Shown here piece by piece: positions 33,717-43,600 of a stretch of DNA of 64,000 bases. A program made the translations under genes and the position numbers. The notes below the pieces were generated by a model that made no database searches, was not told the origin of the DNA, and saw only the letters and a list, made by a program, of their open reading frames with translations. This stretch comes from Bacillus ndiopicus. Its GTDB lineage: Bacteria > Bacillota > Bacilli > Bacillales_A > Planococcaceae. The stretch lies in NCBI RefSeq assembly GCF_000612805.1, contig NZ_HG964405.1, positions 133,963 to 197,962 on the forward strand, in the 5' to 3' direction. The stretch's first letter is position 1; the number at the start of each line of letters is the position of its first letter.

Positions 33717-34397
33717 ATGCAAATATCTTACCATGGACATTCTGTAGTCAAAATTATAACAAATGATACAACAATTTTAATTGACCCGTTTATTCGAGGG
33801 AACGCGTCAACAGATTTACAAGTAGAGGAACAAAAGCCTGATGTTATTTTATTAACACACGGTCACAATGACCATGTTGGCGATACGGTTGAAATTGCGA
33901 AAGCAAATGATTCATTAGTTGTCGCACCAAATGAATTAGCGGATTTTATTGGCTGGCAAGGTGTCAAAGTCCATAATATGCATATTGGAGGAGCGAAACA
34001 ATTTAATTTTGGTAAGGTGAAATTTACACAGGCTTTTCATGGATCATCATTTGTAACGGAAAACAATGAAATTATTTATACAGGTATGCCAAGTGGGATT
34101 TTATTTATGGCAGAAGGTCTAACGATTTACCATGCAGGTGATACAGCACTATTTGGTGATATGAAGCTAATTGGTGAGCGCCATCCAATCGATATTGCTT
34201 TTTTACCAATTGGTGACAACTTTACGATGGGACCAGAGGATGCAGCGTATGCAGTATCGCTATTAAAACCGAAAATTGTTGTGCCAATTCACTACAATAC
34301 CTTCCCACCAATTGTTCAAGATCCACAGTATTTTGCTAACTTAGTAGAAGGGGCAGAGGTACAAATTTTACAAGCAGGAGATTATGTGAAGCTATAA
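33717..34397 (+). CDS. ytkL: Metal-dependent hydrolase, UPF0173 (YtkL)
   Basis: 226 residues, the length of B. subtilis YtkL (227). A metallo-beta-lactamase-fold hydrolase of unknown substrate. [11 protein letters not shown] is the HxHxDH motif. [21 protein letters not shown] and [11 protein letters not shown] give the remaining ligands. ATG 33717 is used because AAGGGGG lies seven bases upstream; an in-frame TTG at 33,699 lacks one. It diverges from pepQ, with a complex terminator downstream. Confidence 0.93.
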   Translation: MQISYHGHSVVKIITNDTTILIDPFIRGNASTDLQVEEQKPDVILLTHGHNDHVGDTVEIAKANDSLVVAPNELADFIGWQGVKVHNMHIGGAKQFNFGKVKFTQAFHGSSFVTENNEIIYTGMPSGILFMAEGLTIYHAGDTALFGDMKLIGERHPIDIAFLPIGDNFTMGPEDAAYAVSLLKPKIVVPIHYNTFPPIVQDPQYFANLVEGAEVQILQAGDYVKL

Positions 34398-34434
34398 TTA
34401 AAGAGAGCAATAGATTGTTATTGTTTAGTTGAAT

Positions 34435-34503
34435 AAGGTTGGGAAGTGCTTAATTTGGCGGGGTATTCATCCCCACTATTTGTTAGCCTTCCCAACCTTT
34501 TTA
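34435..34503 (+). terminator. Complex nested terminator after ytkL
   Basis: AAGGTTGGGAAG and CTTCCCAACCTT form the outer stem and GGGGTATTCATCCCC an inner hairpin, followed by TTTTTATT. The inner part and the following ATTTGTTAGC resemble the hairpin after pyk at 51,030-51,066. Confidence 0.7.
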
Positions 34504-34842
34504 TTGCTTGTTAAGCGTAGACAATATTGCATTTTTCAATCCATTATTGTTGTTCATAATGACTAAGTAAACACAATTTTTTTGGTTTATTTGTATAAAG
34601 ACAATAGAGGGAAATACTATACAATAGCTTGTATAGGGTCATGTAAGCGTTTTAATTTCCGATTGCGGATTTGTGAACGACTAAATTTAAAATGTAAGCT
34701 TGTTAGCTGCTTAATATTTATATTTAAAAAGAGATGTAAGGAGGAGAGCGCGTTACCGAGTTAAGTAGACTATATTCCATTGTGAATTTATTTAGATAAT
34801 ATGACCTTAAATAATAGCATTAGATAGTTGAGGTGTATACAT
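34504..34842. other. Region upstream of the permease gene
   Basis: AT-rich. A short frame (34,582-34,764) exists but lacks a binding site and a normal start, and I do not call it. AAGGAGGAG at 34,739-34,747 is followed by no long frame. The permease promoter should be here; I did not identify it. Confidence 0.3.
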
Positions 34843-36111
34843 ATGTCAACCCAAAGTAATGAGCAAACATTATTAGACCCGGAATTTGAACATACCGCTG
34901 TACCTTTAGAGTACCGTAAAAAATTCTCTTCAGTATCTGCAGTTTGGTATAGTTTCCCTTTAGTATTAACTAGCGCGGTAATTGGTGGGGTCGTCACAGC
35001 TATGCTCGGATTTAAAATGGGTGTTGCTGCTATCCTAACTGGTAACTTGCTATTGTGTGTTATAGTTGGAGCCTTAAGCTACCTTGCAGGAAAAACAGGG
35101 GAGAACTTCGCCATTTCTGCAAAAAGAACTTTTGGACAATTTGGTTATTTAGCTGTATCAGGATTACTCTCTACTGTTGTAATAGGATGGTTCGCACTAA
35201 TGGTGGGACTTACAGGTGATACGATGTTCCGCTCATTTGGAGCCAACTTATTGTTAATGACAATTTTAGGTGGCGTACTTTATGTTGGAGCTACGTTTAT
35301 CGGGATTAAGGCGTTGACTATCTTAGGATATATTGCTGCTCCTATGTATCTAATATTGGGCATAGTTTCTGTATATATTTCTATGAAAAATGGTTCGACA
35401 GATATTATCAATTTCCAACCAATAGCAGGTGTAGGGGCTTTATCATTTGGAGCTGCGGTTACTATGGTTTTTGCTACCTTTACTGATTCAGGTACAATGA
35501 CGGCTGACTTTACTCGTTGGGCGAAAAACGGCAAGCAAGGGTTTTTAGCAGCATTTACAGCTTTCCCAATTTCAAAATTCATTGCAGAAGTAATTGGAGC
35601 TATTATTGTAGCAACTGGGGTTGTTTTAAATCCTGAAGCTACTGGTGGAGATTTTATTACAATTTTAGCAGATGCAGGTCCTTTGCTTTCAGTTCTAGCT
35701 ATTATTTTTGTTTTCATTAATCTAGGTGTTGGTTGTACACACTGTTTATATAACGGTGCAGTTGGCTGGTCACATATGACTGGCGGTAAAATGAGAACAT
35801 TAACACTTGTATTAGGTATCATCGGTATAATTGTCGCTATAACAGGCATTTGGAACGCTTTCCAAACGTGGTTAAATCTACTTGGATTAATTGTTCCTCC
35901 AATCGCAGCAATCATTATTATGGATCAACTAGTACTGAAAAGAAAAAATGATGAAACAAAGAAATGGCAACCTCTTGCATTTATCGCTTGGGCATTAGCA
36001 GCAATTGTAGCGTTAATCGTCAATGCTTATGCACCACAACTTTCGGTTGTTGTTGCGGGTCTTGTGTCTTCAGCTATTTTCTACTTGATAGGTCATAAAT
36101 TGATGAAATGA
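34843..36111 (+). CDS. Cytosine/purine permease, NCS1 family (CodB-like)
   Basis: 422-residue membrane transporter with about 12 hydrophobic segments, the NCS1 layout. An N-terminal cytoplasmic tail (EHTAVPLEYRKKFSSVSAVW) leads to TM1 with VVTAMLGFKMGVAAILTGNL. FTDSGTMTADFTRWAKNGKQ in the middle is the CodB-type cation and substrate region. It likely imports cytosine or a related base with H+ or Na+, though no codA deaminase is adjacent. ATG 34843 has GAGGTG upstream; a start at 34,828 is weaker. Flanked by terminators, so monocistronic. Confidence 0.85.
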   Translation: MSTQSNEQTLLDPEFEHTAVPLEYRKKFSSVSAVWYSFPLVLTSAVIGGVVTAMLGFKMGVAAILTGNLLLCVIVGALSYLAGKTGENFAISAKRTFGQFGYLAVSGLLSTVVIGWFALMVGLTGDTMFRSFGANLLLMTILGGVLYVGATFIGIKALTILGYIAAPMYLILGIVSVYISMKNGSTDIINFQPIAGVGALSFGAAVTMVFATFTDSGTMTADFTRWAKNGKQGFLAAFTAFPISKFIAEVIGAIIVATGVVLNPEATGGDFITILADAGPLLSVLAIIFVFINLGVGCTHCLYNGAVGWSHMTGGKMRTLTLVLGIIGIIVAITGIWNAFQTWLNLLGLIVPPIAAIIIMDQLVLKRKNDETKKWQPLAFIAWALAAIVALIVNAYAPQLSVVVAGLVSSAIFYLIGHKLMK

Positions 36112-36117
36112 TTAATT

Positions 36118-36155
36118 AAATGGGTATAGCCAGGAAGTGGCTGTACCCATTTTTC
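36118..36155 (+). terminator. Permease gene terminator
   Basis: AAATGGGTATAGCC and GGCTGTACCCATTT form a stem with loop AGGAAGT, followed by TTC. Strong and possibly bidirectional. Confidence 0.82.
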
Positions 36156-36170
36156 TTAGCTAGAGGAAAA

Positions 36171-36452
36171 TCACCCAAATGGAAAAGAATAGCCTTTATA
36201 ATTAAATATATTTTTGAATCCTATATTCTCTGCAACTGCAACTGAAGGCTTGTTAGACTCCATGCAATCCCAATAGGGCAACATATTATTAACTAAACAA
36301 TCCTTTACAAAAGCTAAAGCTACTATTTGCGCTAATTTTTTCCCTTGATGTTCTTCTAAAGTTTCAATATCCAATTATACCGCAAAATGGAATGTTTGTA
36401 TTCCTTTATCAACGACAAAGGAAATAAGGAGATTCCCACTAATTGAAGCTTC
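36171..36452 (-). pseudogene. Truncated, disrupted GNAT N-acetyltransferase
   Basis: The last 67 codons read LDIETLEEHQGKKLAQIVAL, then AFVKDCLVNNMLPYWDCMES, NKPSVAVAENIGF and KNIFNYKGY, the acetyl-CoA loop and C-terminus of a GNAT protein. Reading upstream in the same frame gives EASISGNLLISFVVDKG and then IQTFHFAV before an in-frame TAA, so a stop or small indel splits the domain. The N-terminal half is absent because the amidohydrolase gene begins just beyond. No functional product is expected. Confidence 0.75.
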
Positions 36453-36455
36453 ACT

Positions 36456-37592
36456 TTATTTATATACAACAGTGCCGTTTATATAAGTTTGGTGGATTGT
36501 TGTACGTAAATCAAACGGATCACCATTCCAAATAACGAAATCGGCATCTTTGCTAACTTCGATAGAACCAACCTGTGACTCAATACCTAAATGCTTTGCT
36601 GCATTAATTGTAATTGCTGCAAGCGCCTCTTCCTCCGTCAGTCCATGCTTTATTGCAAGAATAGCACTCGTTAATAAATGAGTAATGCCAACAACCGGAT
36701 GATCTGTCGTAATTGAGAATGGTACGCCAGCCTCCCGTAAAGCGATAAGCGTATGCCAGCCTTTTTTCGAGTTTTCATTTTTTGAGCGAGCAGACATTGT
36801 TGGTCCGACAGAGACACGAATATCATGTTGTGCGATAAAATCTGCCATTAAATGTCCTTCTGTACAATGCTCTATCGTCATTTCGATATTAAATTCACGT
36901 TTGATGCGTAGTGCTGTTGCAATATCATCTGCACGATGCGCATGAATGCGAAGTGGTATTTCCTTTTTTAAAACTTTAGCGATATTTTCTAAGCCTAAAT
37001 TTCTGTTGCACAACCCTGATTCACGCTGCTCTAAATAATTTTGACCAGCAATTAGCATTTCGCGTAAACGCCCCGCAACGCCCATACGTGTTGTCGGCAT
37101 CTTTCCTTTGCCGCCATGAGTGTTTTTAGGATTTTCTCCTGTGGCTGCCTTTAGACCTGAAGGGTTTTTAACAATCATTTCATCAACAACAGATTTCGCA
37201 GCAGTTTTTACAATGACCATTTCACCACCGATTACGTTTGCGCTACCTGGCATAATTTGAACGGTTGTCACACCGGCGCGTCTAGCATCCTCAAAACCGA
37301 TATCCTGCGGTTGAATCCCGTCTAATGAGCTTACTTCAGGTGTTGATTCAGAGCTTATTTCATTGAAATCATGACCAGCCTTGCCTACGCCTTCAGCATG
37401 AACACCTAGATGTGTATGTACATCGATTAAGCCTGGTGTAATAATTTTTCCCTGCGCATCCATTGTTGGAATGTTTGCTAGTACTGAAGAAATAGTACCA
37501 ATTTCTTTGAATTTACCATCTTCAATTAATAAATCTCCATTAATGATTTCCCCTGTGCCAGTACGAATTTGTGCGTTTTTAATATGTAACAT
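36456..37592 (-). CDS. Amidohydrolase family protein (imidazolonepropionase/dipeptidase-like)
   Basis: 378-residue TIM-barrel metal hydrolase of unknown substrate. PGLIDVHTHLG has the HxH of strand 1; the later His residues lie in RIHAHRADD and TIEHCTEGH, and the Asp in FSITTDHPV. The N- and C-terminal strands (MLHIKNAQIRTGTGEIING and ADFVIWNGDPFDLRTTIHQT) form the companion beta-sandwich. Similar proteins are annotated as amidohydrolases close to YtcJ-type and isoaspartyl dipeptidase-type enzymes. GGAGGGATTACT precedes the ATG. It is divergent from ytoI, and the broken GNAT gene lies downstream. Confidence 0.85.
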   Translation of the reverse strand: MLHIKNAQIRTGTGEIINGDLLIEDGKFKEIGTISSVLANIPTMDAQGKIITPGLIDVHTHLGVHAEGVGKAGHDFNEISSESTPEVSSLDGIQPQDIGFEDARRAGVTTVQIMPGSANVIGGEMVIVKTAAKSVVDEMIVKNPSGLKAATGENPKNTHGGKGKMPTTRMGVAGRLREMLIAGQNYLEQRESGLCNRNLGLENIAKVLKKEIPLRIHAHRADDIATALRIKREFNIEMTIEHCTEGHLMADFIAQHDIRVSVGPTMSARSKNENSKKGWHTLIALREAGVPFSITTDHPVVGITHLLTSAILAIKHGLTEEEALAAITINAAKHLGIESQVGSIEVSKDADFVIWNGDPFDLRTTIHQTYINGTVVYK

Positions 37593-37802
37593 AGTAATCC
37601 CTCCTACCCGTCAATTATACTAAACTATAAAGGACTATGTTATAAAATTAATGAAATTATTTTTATTTTCTAAATTTTTACGCATTCTAATACATAAATA
37701 GAAAACTAATTTTCAGCCAAATGAAATACACTTTTTGTTTTGTATGCAATGTTAGGAAATATGATACACTAGTAGCAAGGAATGTAGGGAATAGGTGATT
37801 GT

Positions 37803-39110
37803 ATGTCAACAAAACATGAGAAGATTTTGCAGTATATTGAATCACTGCCTGTAGGGGAGAAAATTTCAGTCCGTCAAATTGCAAAGGAAATGCAAGTGAG
37901 TGAGGGGACTGCTTATCGTGCTATTAAAGAAGCGGAAAATCGTCGTCTTGTAAGCTCGATTGAACGTGTCGGAACGATTCGTATTGAAAAGAAGAAAAAA
38001 GAAAATATTGAGCGCTTAACGTTTGCAGAAATAGTTAATATTGTAGATGGGCAAGTGCTTGGTGGTAAAACAGGATTACATAAAACATTAACAAAGTTTG
38101 TCATTGGTGCAATGAAGCTGGATGATATGATGCGTTATACAGATGCAGGTAGCTTGCTAATTGTTGGTAACCGAACACAAGCACATGAACATGCTTTGAA
38201 TGCGGGGGCAGCCGTATTAATTACGGGTGGTTTTGATACAACAGATGCCAATAAACAATTAGCAAACGATTTGAATTTGCCGATTATTTCAACAAGCTAT
38301 GATACTTTTACAGTTGCAACGATGATTAACCGAGCGATTTACGATCAGCTTATTAAAAAAGATATTTTATTAATTGAGGATATTTATGTGCCGATTGAAG
38401 ATACAGCGGTTTTACAAAATGATCAAACATTGCGTGATTTTAGGGAGCAAAACAGACGTACTTCACACGGAGCTTTCCCTGTCGTAACAAGCCAACAAAG
38501 GCTCGTTGGGATGATTACAGTAAAGGATGTTATCGGCAAAGAAGACACGGAACTGATTGAAAAGGTGATGACGAAAAATCCGATTGCTGGCTCGATGAAG
38601 ACGAGTGTTGCATCTGCAGGGCATCGCATGATTTGGGAAGGAATCGACTTATTACCCGTTATTAACGATGATGGCACTTTACAAGGTGTAATTAGCCGTC
38701 AAGACGTCTTAAAGGCATTACAGCTTGCCCAACGCCAACCACATCAAGGGGAAACGATTGACGATTTAGTGAAAAATGAGATGAAGATGATTGATGAAGA
38801 GGAACTTGCTGTAGAATTTACAGTAACACCTCAAATGACAAATCAATTTGGCGGTATTTCCTATGGTGCGTTTACGACGCTTCTTGCTGAAGCAGGTACT
38901 TTTGCATTGAAAAAACGCAAGCGTGGTGAAGCTATAACAGAAAATATGACTATTTATTTCATAAAACCAGTTCAAATGGAAAGCATACTAACTGTTAAGC
39001 CGCGAATTTTAGATATGAGTCGGAAATTTGTTAAAATGGATTTTGAAGTATTCAGTGAAACGTTATTAGTCGGAAAAGCGATGATGACATTCCAACTTTT
39101 AGAGCGTTAA
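37803..39110 (+). CDS. ytoI: HTH-DRTGG-CBS-hotdog regulator (YtoI-like)
   Basis: 435-residue multidomain protein. Residues 1-65 are a winged HTH (ILQYIESLPVGEKISVRQIA with TAYRAIKEAENRRLVSSIER). Residues about 75-185 are a DRTGG domain, 190-310 two CBS motifs (LRDFREQNRRTSHGAFPVVT, VISRQDVLKALQLAQ), and 325-435 a thioesterase-like hotdog fold (NQFGGISYGAFTTLLAEAGT). The same architecture is YtoI in B. subtilis, next to ytpI and nrnA. It probably senses an adenine nucleotide and binds DNA; targets and ligand are unknown. Confidence 0.93.
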   Translation: MSTKHEKILQYIESLPVGEKISVRQIAKEMQVSEGTAYRAIKEAENRRLVSSIERVGTIRIEKKKKENIERLTFAEIVNIVDGQVLGGKTGLHKTLTKFVIGAMKLDDMMRYTDAGSLLIVGNRTQAHEHALNAGAAVLITGGFDTTDANKQLANDLNLPIISTSYDTFTVATMINRAIYDQLIKKDILLIEDIYVPIEDTAVLQNDQTLRDFREQNRRTSHGAFPVVTSQQRLVGMITVKDVIGKEDTELIEKVMTKNPIAGSMKTSVASAGHRMIWEGIDLLPVINDDGTLQGVISRQDVLKALQLAQRQPHQGETIDDLVKNEMKMIDEEELAVEFTVTPQMTNQFGGISYGAFTTLLAEAGTFALKKRKRGEAITENMTIYFIKPVQMESILTVKPRILDMSRKFVKMDFEVFSETLLVGKAMMTFQLLER

Positions 39111-39227
39111 ATGACAGCAGCTCATACACATATTTGATAGAGTTCAGCTTCACTTATTTATGTTTGAAATTTATGGGGCTGTCTTGAAAATGAGTGTTTT
39201 TAAACTTTTAAAGGGTTAACATTTTAA

Positions 39228-39273
39228 TAAAAAAGTTGTCCGAAAAGCGGTGCTAACCTGCTTTTCAGACAAC
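39228..39273 (-). terminator. Terminator of ytpI (GTCNGAAAAGC family)
   Basis: On the minus strand GTTGTCTGAAAAGC and GCTTTTCGGACAAC pair, followed by TTTTTTATT. Stem and loop sequence resemble the terminators at 55,396 and 62,895. Confidence 0.8.
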
Positions 39274-39286
39274 CTCTTAGAGTAAG

Positions 39287-39592
39287 CTATTTATTTAGCT
39301 CATATTCTTCATGCACATATTTACCTTCATGGCTAGCGCGTTTGTAATTATTATACGCTAAACCTGCACCAACTAGGAAGAATACGACAGCAACACTATA
39401 GCCAACTGCTGTTGGATAAATGATTGTTGCATTTAGTCCAAATGCAATGATAAAAATGCCTAGTGCAACGCCAGCTTTTGCCGTATACCACTTTTTTCGT
39501 ATTGGTAGTGTTGAACGAAATTGTTTTGTTTTATAATAAAAATAAAACACAATTGATACGACGATAAAGAATACAAAAATTAAATTTAACAT
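39287..39592 (-). CDS. ytpI: YtpI family membrane protein
   Basis: 101-residue membrane protein of unknown function. Three hydrophobic segments are visible: residues 2-18 (LNLIFVFFIVVSIVFYFYYK), about 40-58 (KAGVALGIFIIAFGLN) and about 62-82 (YSVAVVFFLVGAGLAYNNY). It is preceded by GGGAGGTTCACT, which fixes the start at 39,592; a longer frame to 39,745 would overlap nrnA. The place between ytoI and nrnA matches B. subtilis YtpI. Confidence 0.85.
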   Translation of the reverse strand: MLNLIFVFFIVVSIVFYFYYKTKQFRSTLPIRKKWYTAKAGVALGIFIIAFGLNATIIYPTAVGYSVAVVFFLVGAGLAYNNYKRASHEGKYVHEEYELNK

Positions 39593-39685
39593 AGTGAACC
39601 TCCCGTAAAGCAAAGCTGTTACTATTGTACAAACTTTTATGAAAAAATGCGAACGGATTTCACTTGAAATAAGGAGGAAAAACAC

Positions 39686-40627
39686 TTGAAACGTCAAATC
39701 ATCGACACAATTGAGCAGTACAATACAATTATTATCCATCGACATGTGCGCCCGGATCCAGATGCTTATGGCTCACAGTTTGGTTTAAAGGAGTTAATAC
39801 AGGCAAATTATCCAGAGAAAGTAGTGTACGCTGTAGGGGAACATGATCCATCACTTACATTTTTAGCGAAGCCTGATAGTGTATCTGATGAAATGTTTGA
39901 TGGTGCATTAGTTATTGTAACGGATACAGCGAATACTGAACGTGTAGATGATGGGCGCTACGCTTCAGGTGCCATGCTAATAAAAATTGACCACCATCCG
40001 AACGATGATTCGTATGGCGATTTACTATGGGTTGATACAAGCGCAAGTTCTGTAAGCGAAATGATTTATGAGCTTTACGAAGAGGGCAGGGCTTATAAAG
40101 AATGGATTTTCCCAGACGCGGCAGCTCGCTTATTATTTGCAGGTATTGTAGGAGATACAGGGAGATTTTTATTTTCAAGTTCAACAGTTAAAACATTTGA
40201 AACGGCAGCTCAGCTTATTCAATATAACTTTAACCGCAACGAAGTGTTTGATGGTATGTACGAAATGGAGCCACATTTATTACAACTGCAAGGATATTTT
40301 TATCAATACTTTCAAATGGACGAGAATGGTGCAGCTTCGTTGAAAATTACGAAAGATATATTGGAAAAATACGGTGTTACAGCTTCTGAAACCTCTTTGT
40401 TAGTAGGTTCATTAGGTAATGTAAAAGGTATTTGCGCATGGGTCATCTTTATTGAAGAAGGCGATACGATTCGAGTGCGTTTGCGTTCAAAAGGACCAAT
40501 TATTAATGAGCTAGCAAAAAAATATAATGGTGGAGGACATCCTTTAGCCTCTGGTGCTTCAGCGTCTTCATGGGAAGAGACTGAGCGTATTGTAGAGGAT
40601 TTACAGGAGCTTTGTAGGAACTATTAA
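39686..40627 (+). CDS. nrnA: Oligoribonuclease / pAp phosphatase NrnA (YtqI), DHH family
   Basis: 313-residue DHH/DHHA1 phosphodiesterase that degrades nanoRNA and dephosphorylates pAp. HRHVRPDPDAYGSQ holds the first metal motif, VTDTANTERVDD the second, IKIDHHPNDD the DHH motif itself, and YNGGGHPLASGAS the DHHA1 substrate motif. Start is TTG 39686, eight bases after AAGGAGG. It lies between ytpI and dnaE as in B. subtilis, 16 bases before dnaE, so both are likely co-transcribed. Confidence 0.95.
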   Translation: MKRQIIDTIEQYNTIIIHRHVRPDPDAYGSQFGLKELIQANYPEKVVYAVGEHDPSLTFLAKPDSVSDEMFDGALVIVTDTANTERVDDGRYASGAMLIKIDHHPNDDSYGDLLWVDTSASSVSEMIYELYEEGRAYKEWIFPDAAARLLFAGIVGDTGRFLFSSSTVKTFETAAQLIQYNFNRNEVFDGMYEMEPHLLQLQGYFYQYFQMDENGAASLKITKDILEKYGVTASETSLLVGSLGNVKGICAWVIFIEEGDTIRVRLRSKGPIINELAKKYNGGGHPLASGASASSWEETERIVEDLQELCRNY

Positions 40628-40643
40628 TGTAAGGGGGATGAAG

Positions 40644-43600
40644 ATGGTAGTTTATCCACAAATAAGAACGAGCGCGGATTTATTAAAAAGCACGATAAGG
40701 ATTGAAGCGCTCATCCCTTTTTTACAGCAACAAAAGGCAGAGGCATGTGCTATCGTTAACTCGAGGCTATATGGTCTTCTGCCTTTTTGGCACGAGATGA
40801 AGAAGGCTGGCATTCATCCAGTCATAGGGCTAGCAGTGAATGTGCAATTTTCAGAGGATGTAAATTTGCCACTTATTTTATATGCACAAAATAATGCTGG
40901 CTATCGTCATTTATTAAAAATTAGTAGTAGTGTCGCTATTCGAAAAGATGAAACTTTACCGTTTCGCTGGTTAGCAGGCTATGCTGATGGTTGCATTGCG
41001 GTTATTCCAGCACTAGCTGGGCAAGCGATATGGTTAGAAAGTAGCAATAGGCAATTTGCAGAGCAGCTGAAGCAGTTGTTTGTTGAGCGGCTTTTTATTG
41101 GTATTGAGAGATTAGAGACGGCTGCTGATAATGAGCAAGAAGCTGAGCTTTTAAGCGCACAAATCGCTACCCCCATAATGGCAATTCATGAAAGTACATT
41201 TATGACAAAAGAGGATCATTTTGCCTATGAAATAGCACGTGCTATTGATACAGGTGTGAAAGTTGGCTTAACTTTTAATTTGAAATTAAAGCATCGCTAC
41301 GTATTAACCGAGGAACAATGGCGGCAATTCTTTTATGATCATCCAGAATGGCTAAAGCAAACAGAGCAAGTGTTAATGAGCTGTCATGTCACAATAGAGC
41401 AGCATGCTACTTTTATGCCAAAATTCCCAATTACAAATGGGCAAACAGCGGAGCAATTATTATATGAGCGTGTGTTAGCTGGCTTGCAGCAAAGGTTAAA
41501 AAGAGCGCAAATACCTACTACCTATGAGCAGCGTATGCAGCATGAATTAAGTGTAATTTGTTCGATGGGCTATGCAGATTATTTTTTAATTGTGGAAGAC
41601 TTTATGCGTTTCGCAAGAGAGCAGCAAATTTTAACAGGTCCAGGACGAGGCTCCTCAGCTAGCTCGCTTGTTGCTTATGCGCTACATATTACACAGGTGG
41701 ATCCGCTGCAATATGATTTATTATTCGAGCGTTTTTTAAATCCCGAACGTGTTACGCTACCTGATATTGATATCGATTTTGTCGATACGAAAAGGCAGGA
41801 AGTTATTCAATATGTAGCGAACAAGTATGGCCAGCAGCATGTCGCACAAATTATTACATTTGGTACTTTATCCGCTAAAGCGGTAGCACGTGATGTCGCA
41901 AGAATGCTGGAATTTGAACAGACTGAGCTTGAGCAAATTTCGAAAATGATCCCAAATAAGCTAGGGATTACGCTACAAGATGCTTATAATGAATCACAAA
42001 TCTTGCGCAATTGGGTACAAGAAAAGCCTGAACATGGTCGTTGGTTTACAACCGCGCAAAAGTTAGAAGGCTTACCGCGAAATGCTTCAACACATGCTGC
42101 AGGTGTTGTATTAAGCCCTGTACCACTTGTTGAGGTTGTACCGATTGAGGAAGGACATGACCAGATTTTTTTAACACAATGGCCGATGCGTGAAGTAGAG
42201 CAAAGTGGTTTATTAAAAATGGATTTTTTAGGGCTGCGTAATTTAACAATTTTAGAGCAAATCCGACGTTCTGTCCAATATACGCATGGACAGGAAATCA
42301 AGTTTGAGGAAATACCATTGCAAGATCAACAAACTTTTGCACTTTTACAAGCAGGAGAAACAATGGGTATTTTCCAATTGGAATCAGAAGGTATGCGTCA
42401 AGCATTAAGAGAAATAAAGCCATCACATTTTTTAGATATCGTTGCTGTAAATGCTTTATATCGACCAGGACCAATGGATTTTATTGCTACCTATGCGCGT
42501 AGAAAGCATGGACAGGAGCAAGTGTCGATGTTACACCCAGTGCTCGAACCGATATTGCAGGAAACGTATGGTGTACTTATTTATCAAGAACAAATTATGC
42601 GAATTGCTAATGTTATGGCAGGCTTCTCAATTGGTGAGGCGGATATTTTGCGCCGCGCAATCAGTAAAAAAAATCGCCAAGAATTAGAGCGCGGGCGCGA
42701 TCGCTTTATTGTCGGTGCACAGCAAAAAGGCTATGAGGCTCAAACTGCAAACGAGGTATATGCATTAATCGTGCGCTTTGCAGATTACGGCTTCCCGAAA
42801 AGCCATGCCGTCGCCTACAGTTTAATTTCTTATCAGATGGCTTATTTAAAGGCGCATTACCCTGTGAATTTTTATGCTGCTTTATTAACAAATGCTACAG
42901 GAAATACAGAGAAGCTTGTGCAAATTTTAATTGAGGCGAAAGCAAAAGGAATTACCATTTTACCACCGTCGATTCAAAAAAGCGGACGCCACTTCAAAGT
43001 GGAAAATGGTCAAATTCGTTACAGTCTATCAGCAATTAAAAATGTTTCACAACCCTTTTTAAAAAGCTTACTGGAAGCAAGAAAAGTAAGAGAAACGCCA
43101 TTTAAAGATTTATTCGATTTAGCAAGCTCTCTTTCAACTTCTGTTTTCCAGCAAAAAGCAATAGAGCCGTTGATTAAGGCTGGTGCTCTTGATGATTTTA
43201 ATTTGGATAGGGCAGTGTTACTTGCTTCTATTGAAGCGGCACGAAAGCATATGGACTTTAACGTTGGTAAGCCGAAATTAGCGGTAGTTGAGCCTTTATC
43301 ACAACAGCAAAAGTTACAATATGAAAAAGAAGTTTTAGGTCTATATTTGTCAGAGCATCCGTTAACAAGATGGCGAACGACGATTCAGGTGAATGCAACA
43401 ACATATAATTTGCAGAAGCAACGAGATGGTCAGTATGTAAAAATACTTGGTGTTATTGAGGAAATAAAACAGATTCGTACAAAAAAAGGGGAGCTTATGG
43501 CATTTGTTGAGCTACAGGATGAGTATGGTAGTATTTCTGCTACATTGTTTCCAAAAGAATTTGCCGTGGTTCAGCAGCAGCTTGAACTAAATCATATCGC

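Noticed and set aside
34582..34764. 60-codon frame upstream of the permease
   Set aside because: Begins at TTG with no ribosome binding site, Cys/Lys-rich composition, no known family. Likely chance in an AT-rich leader.
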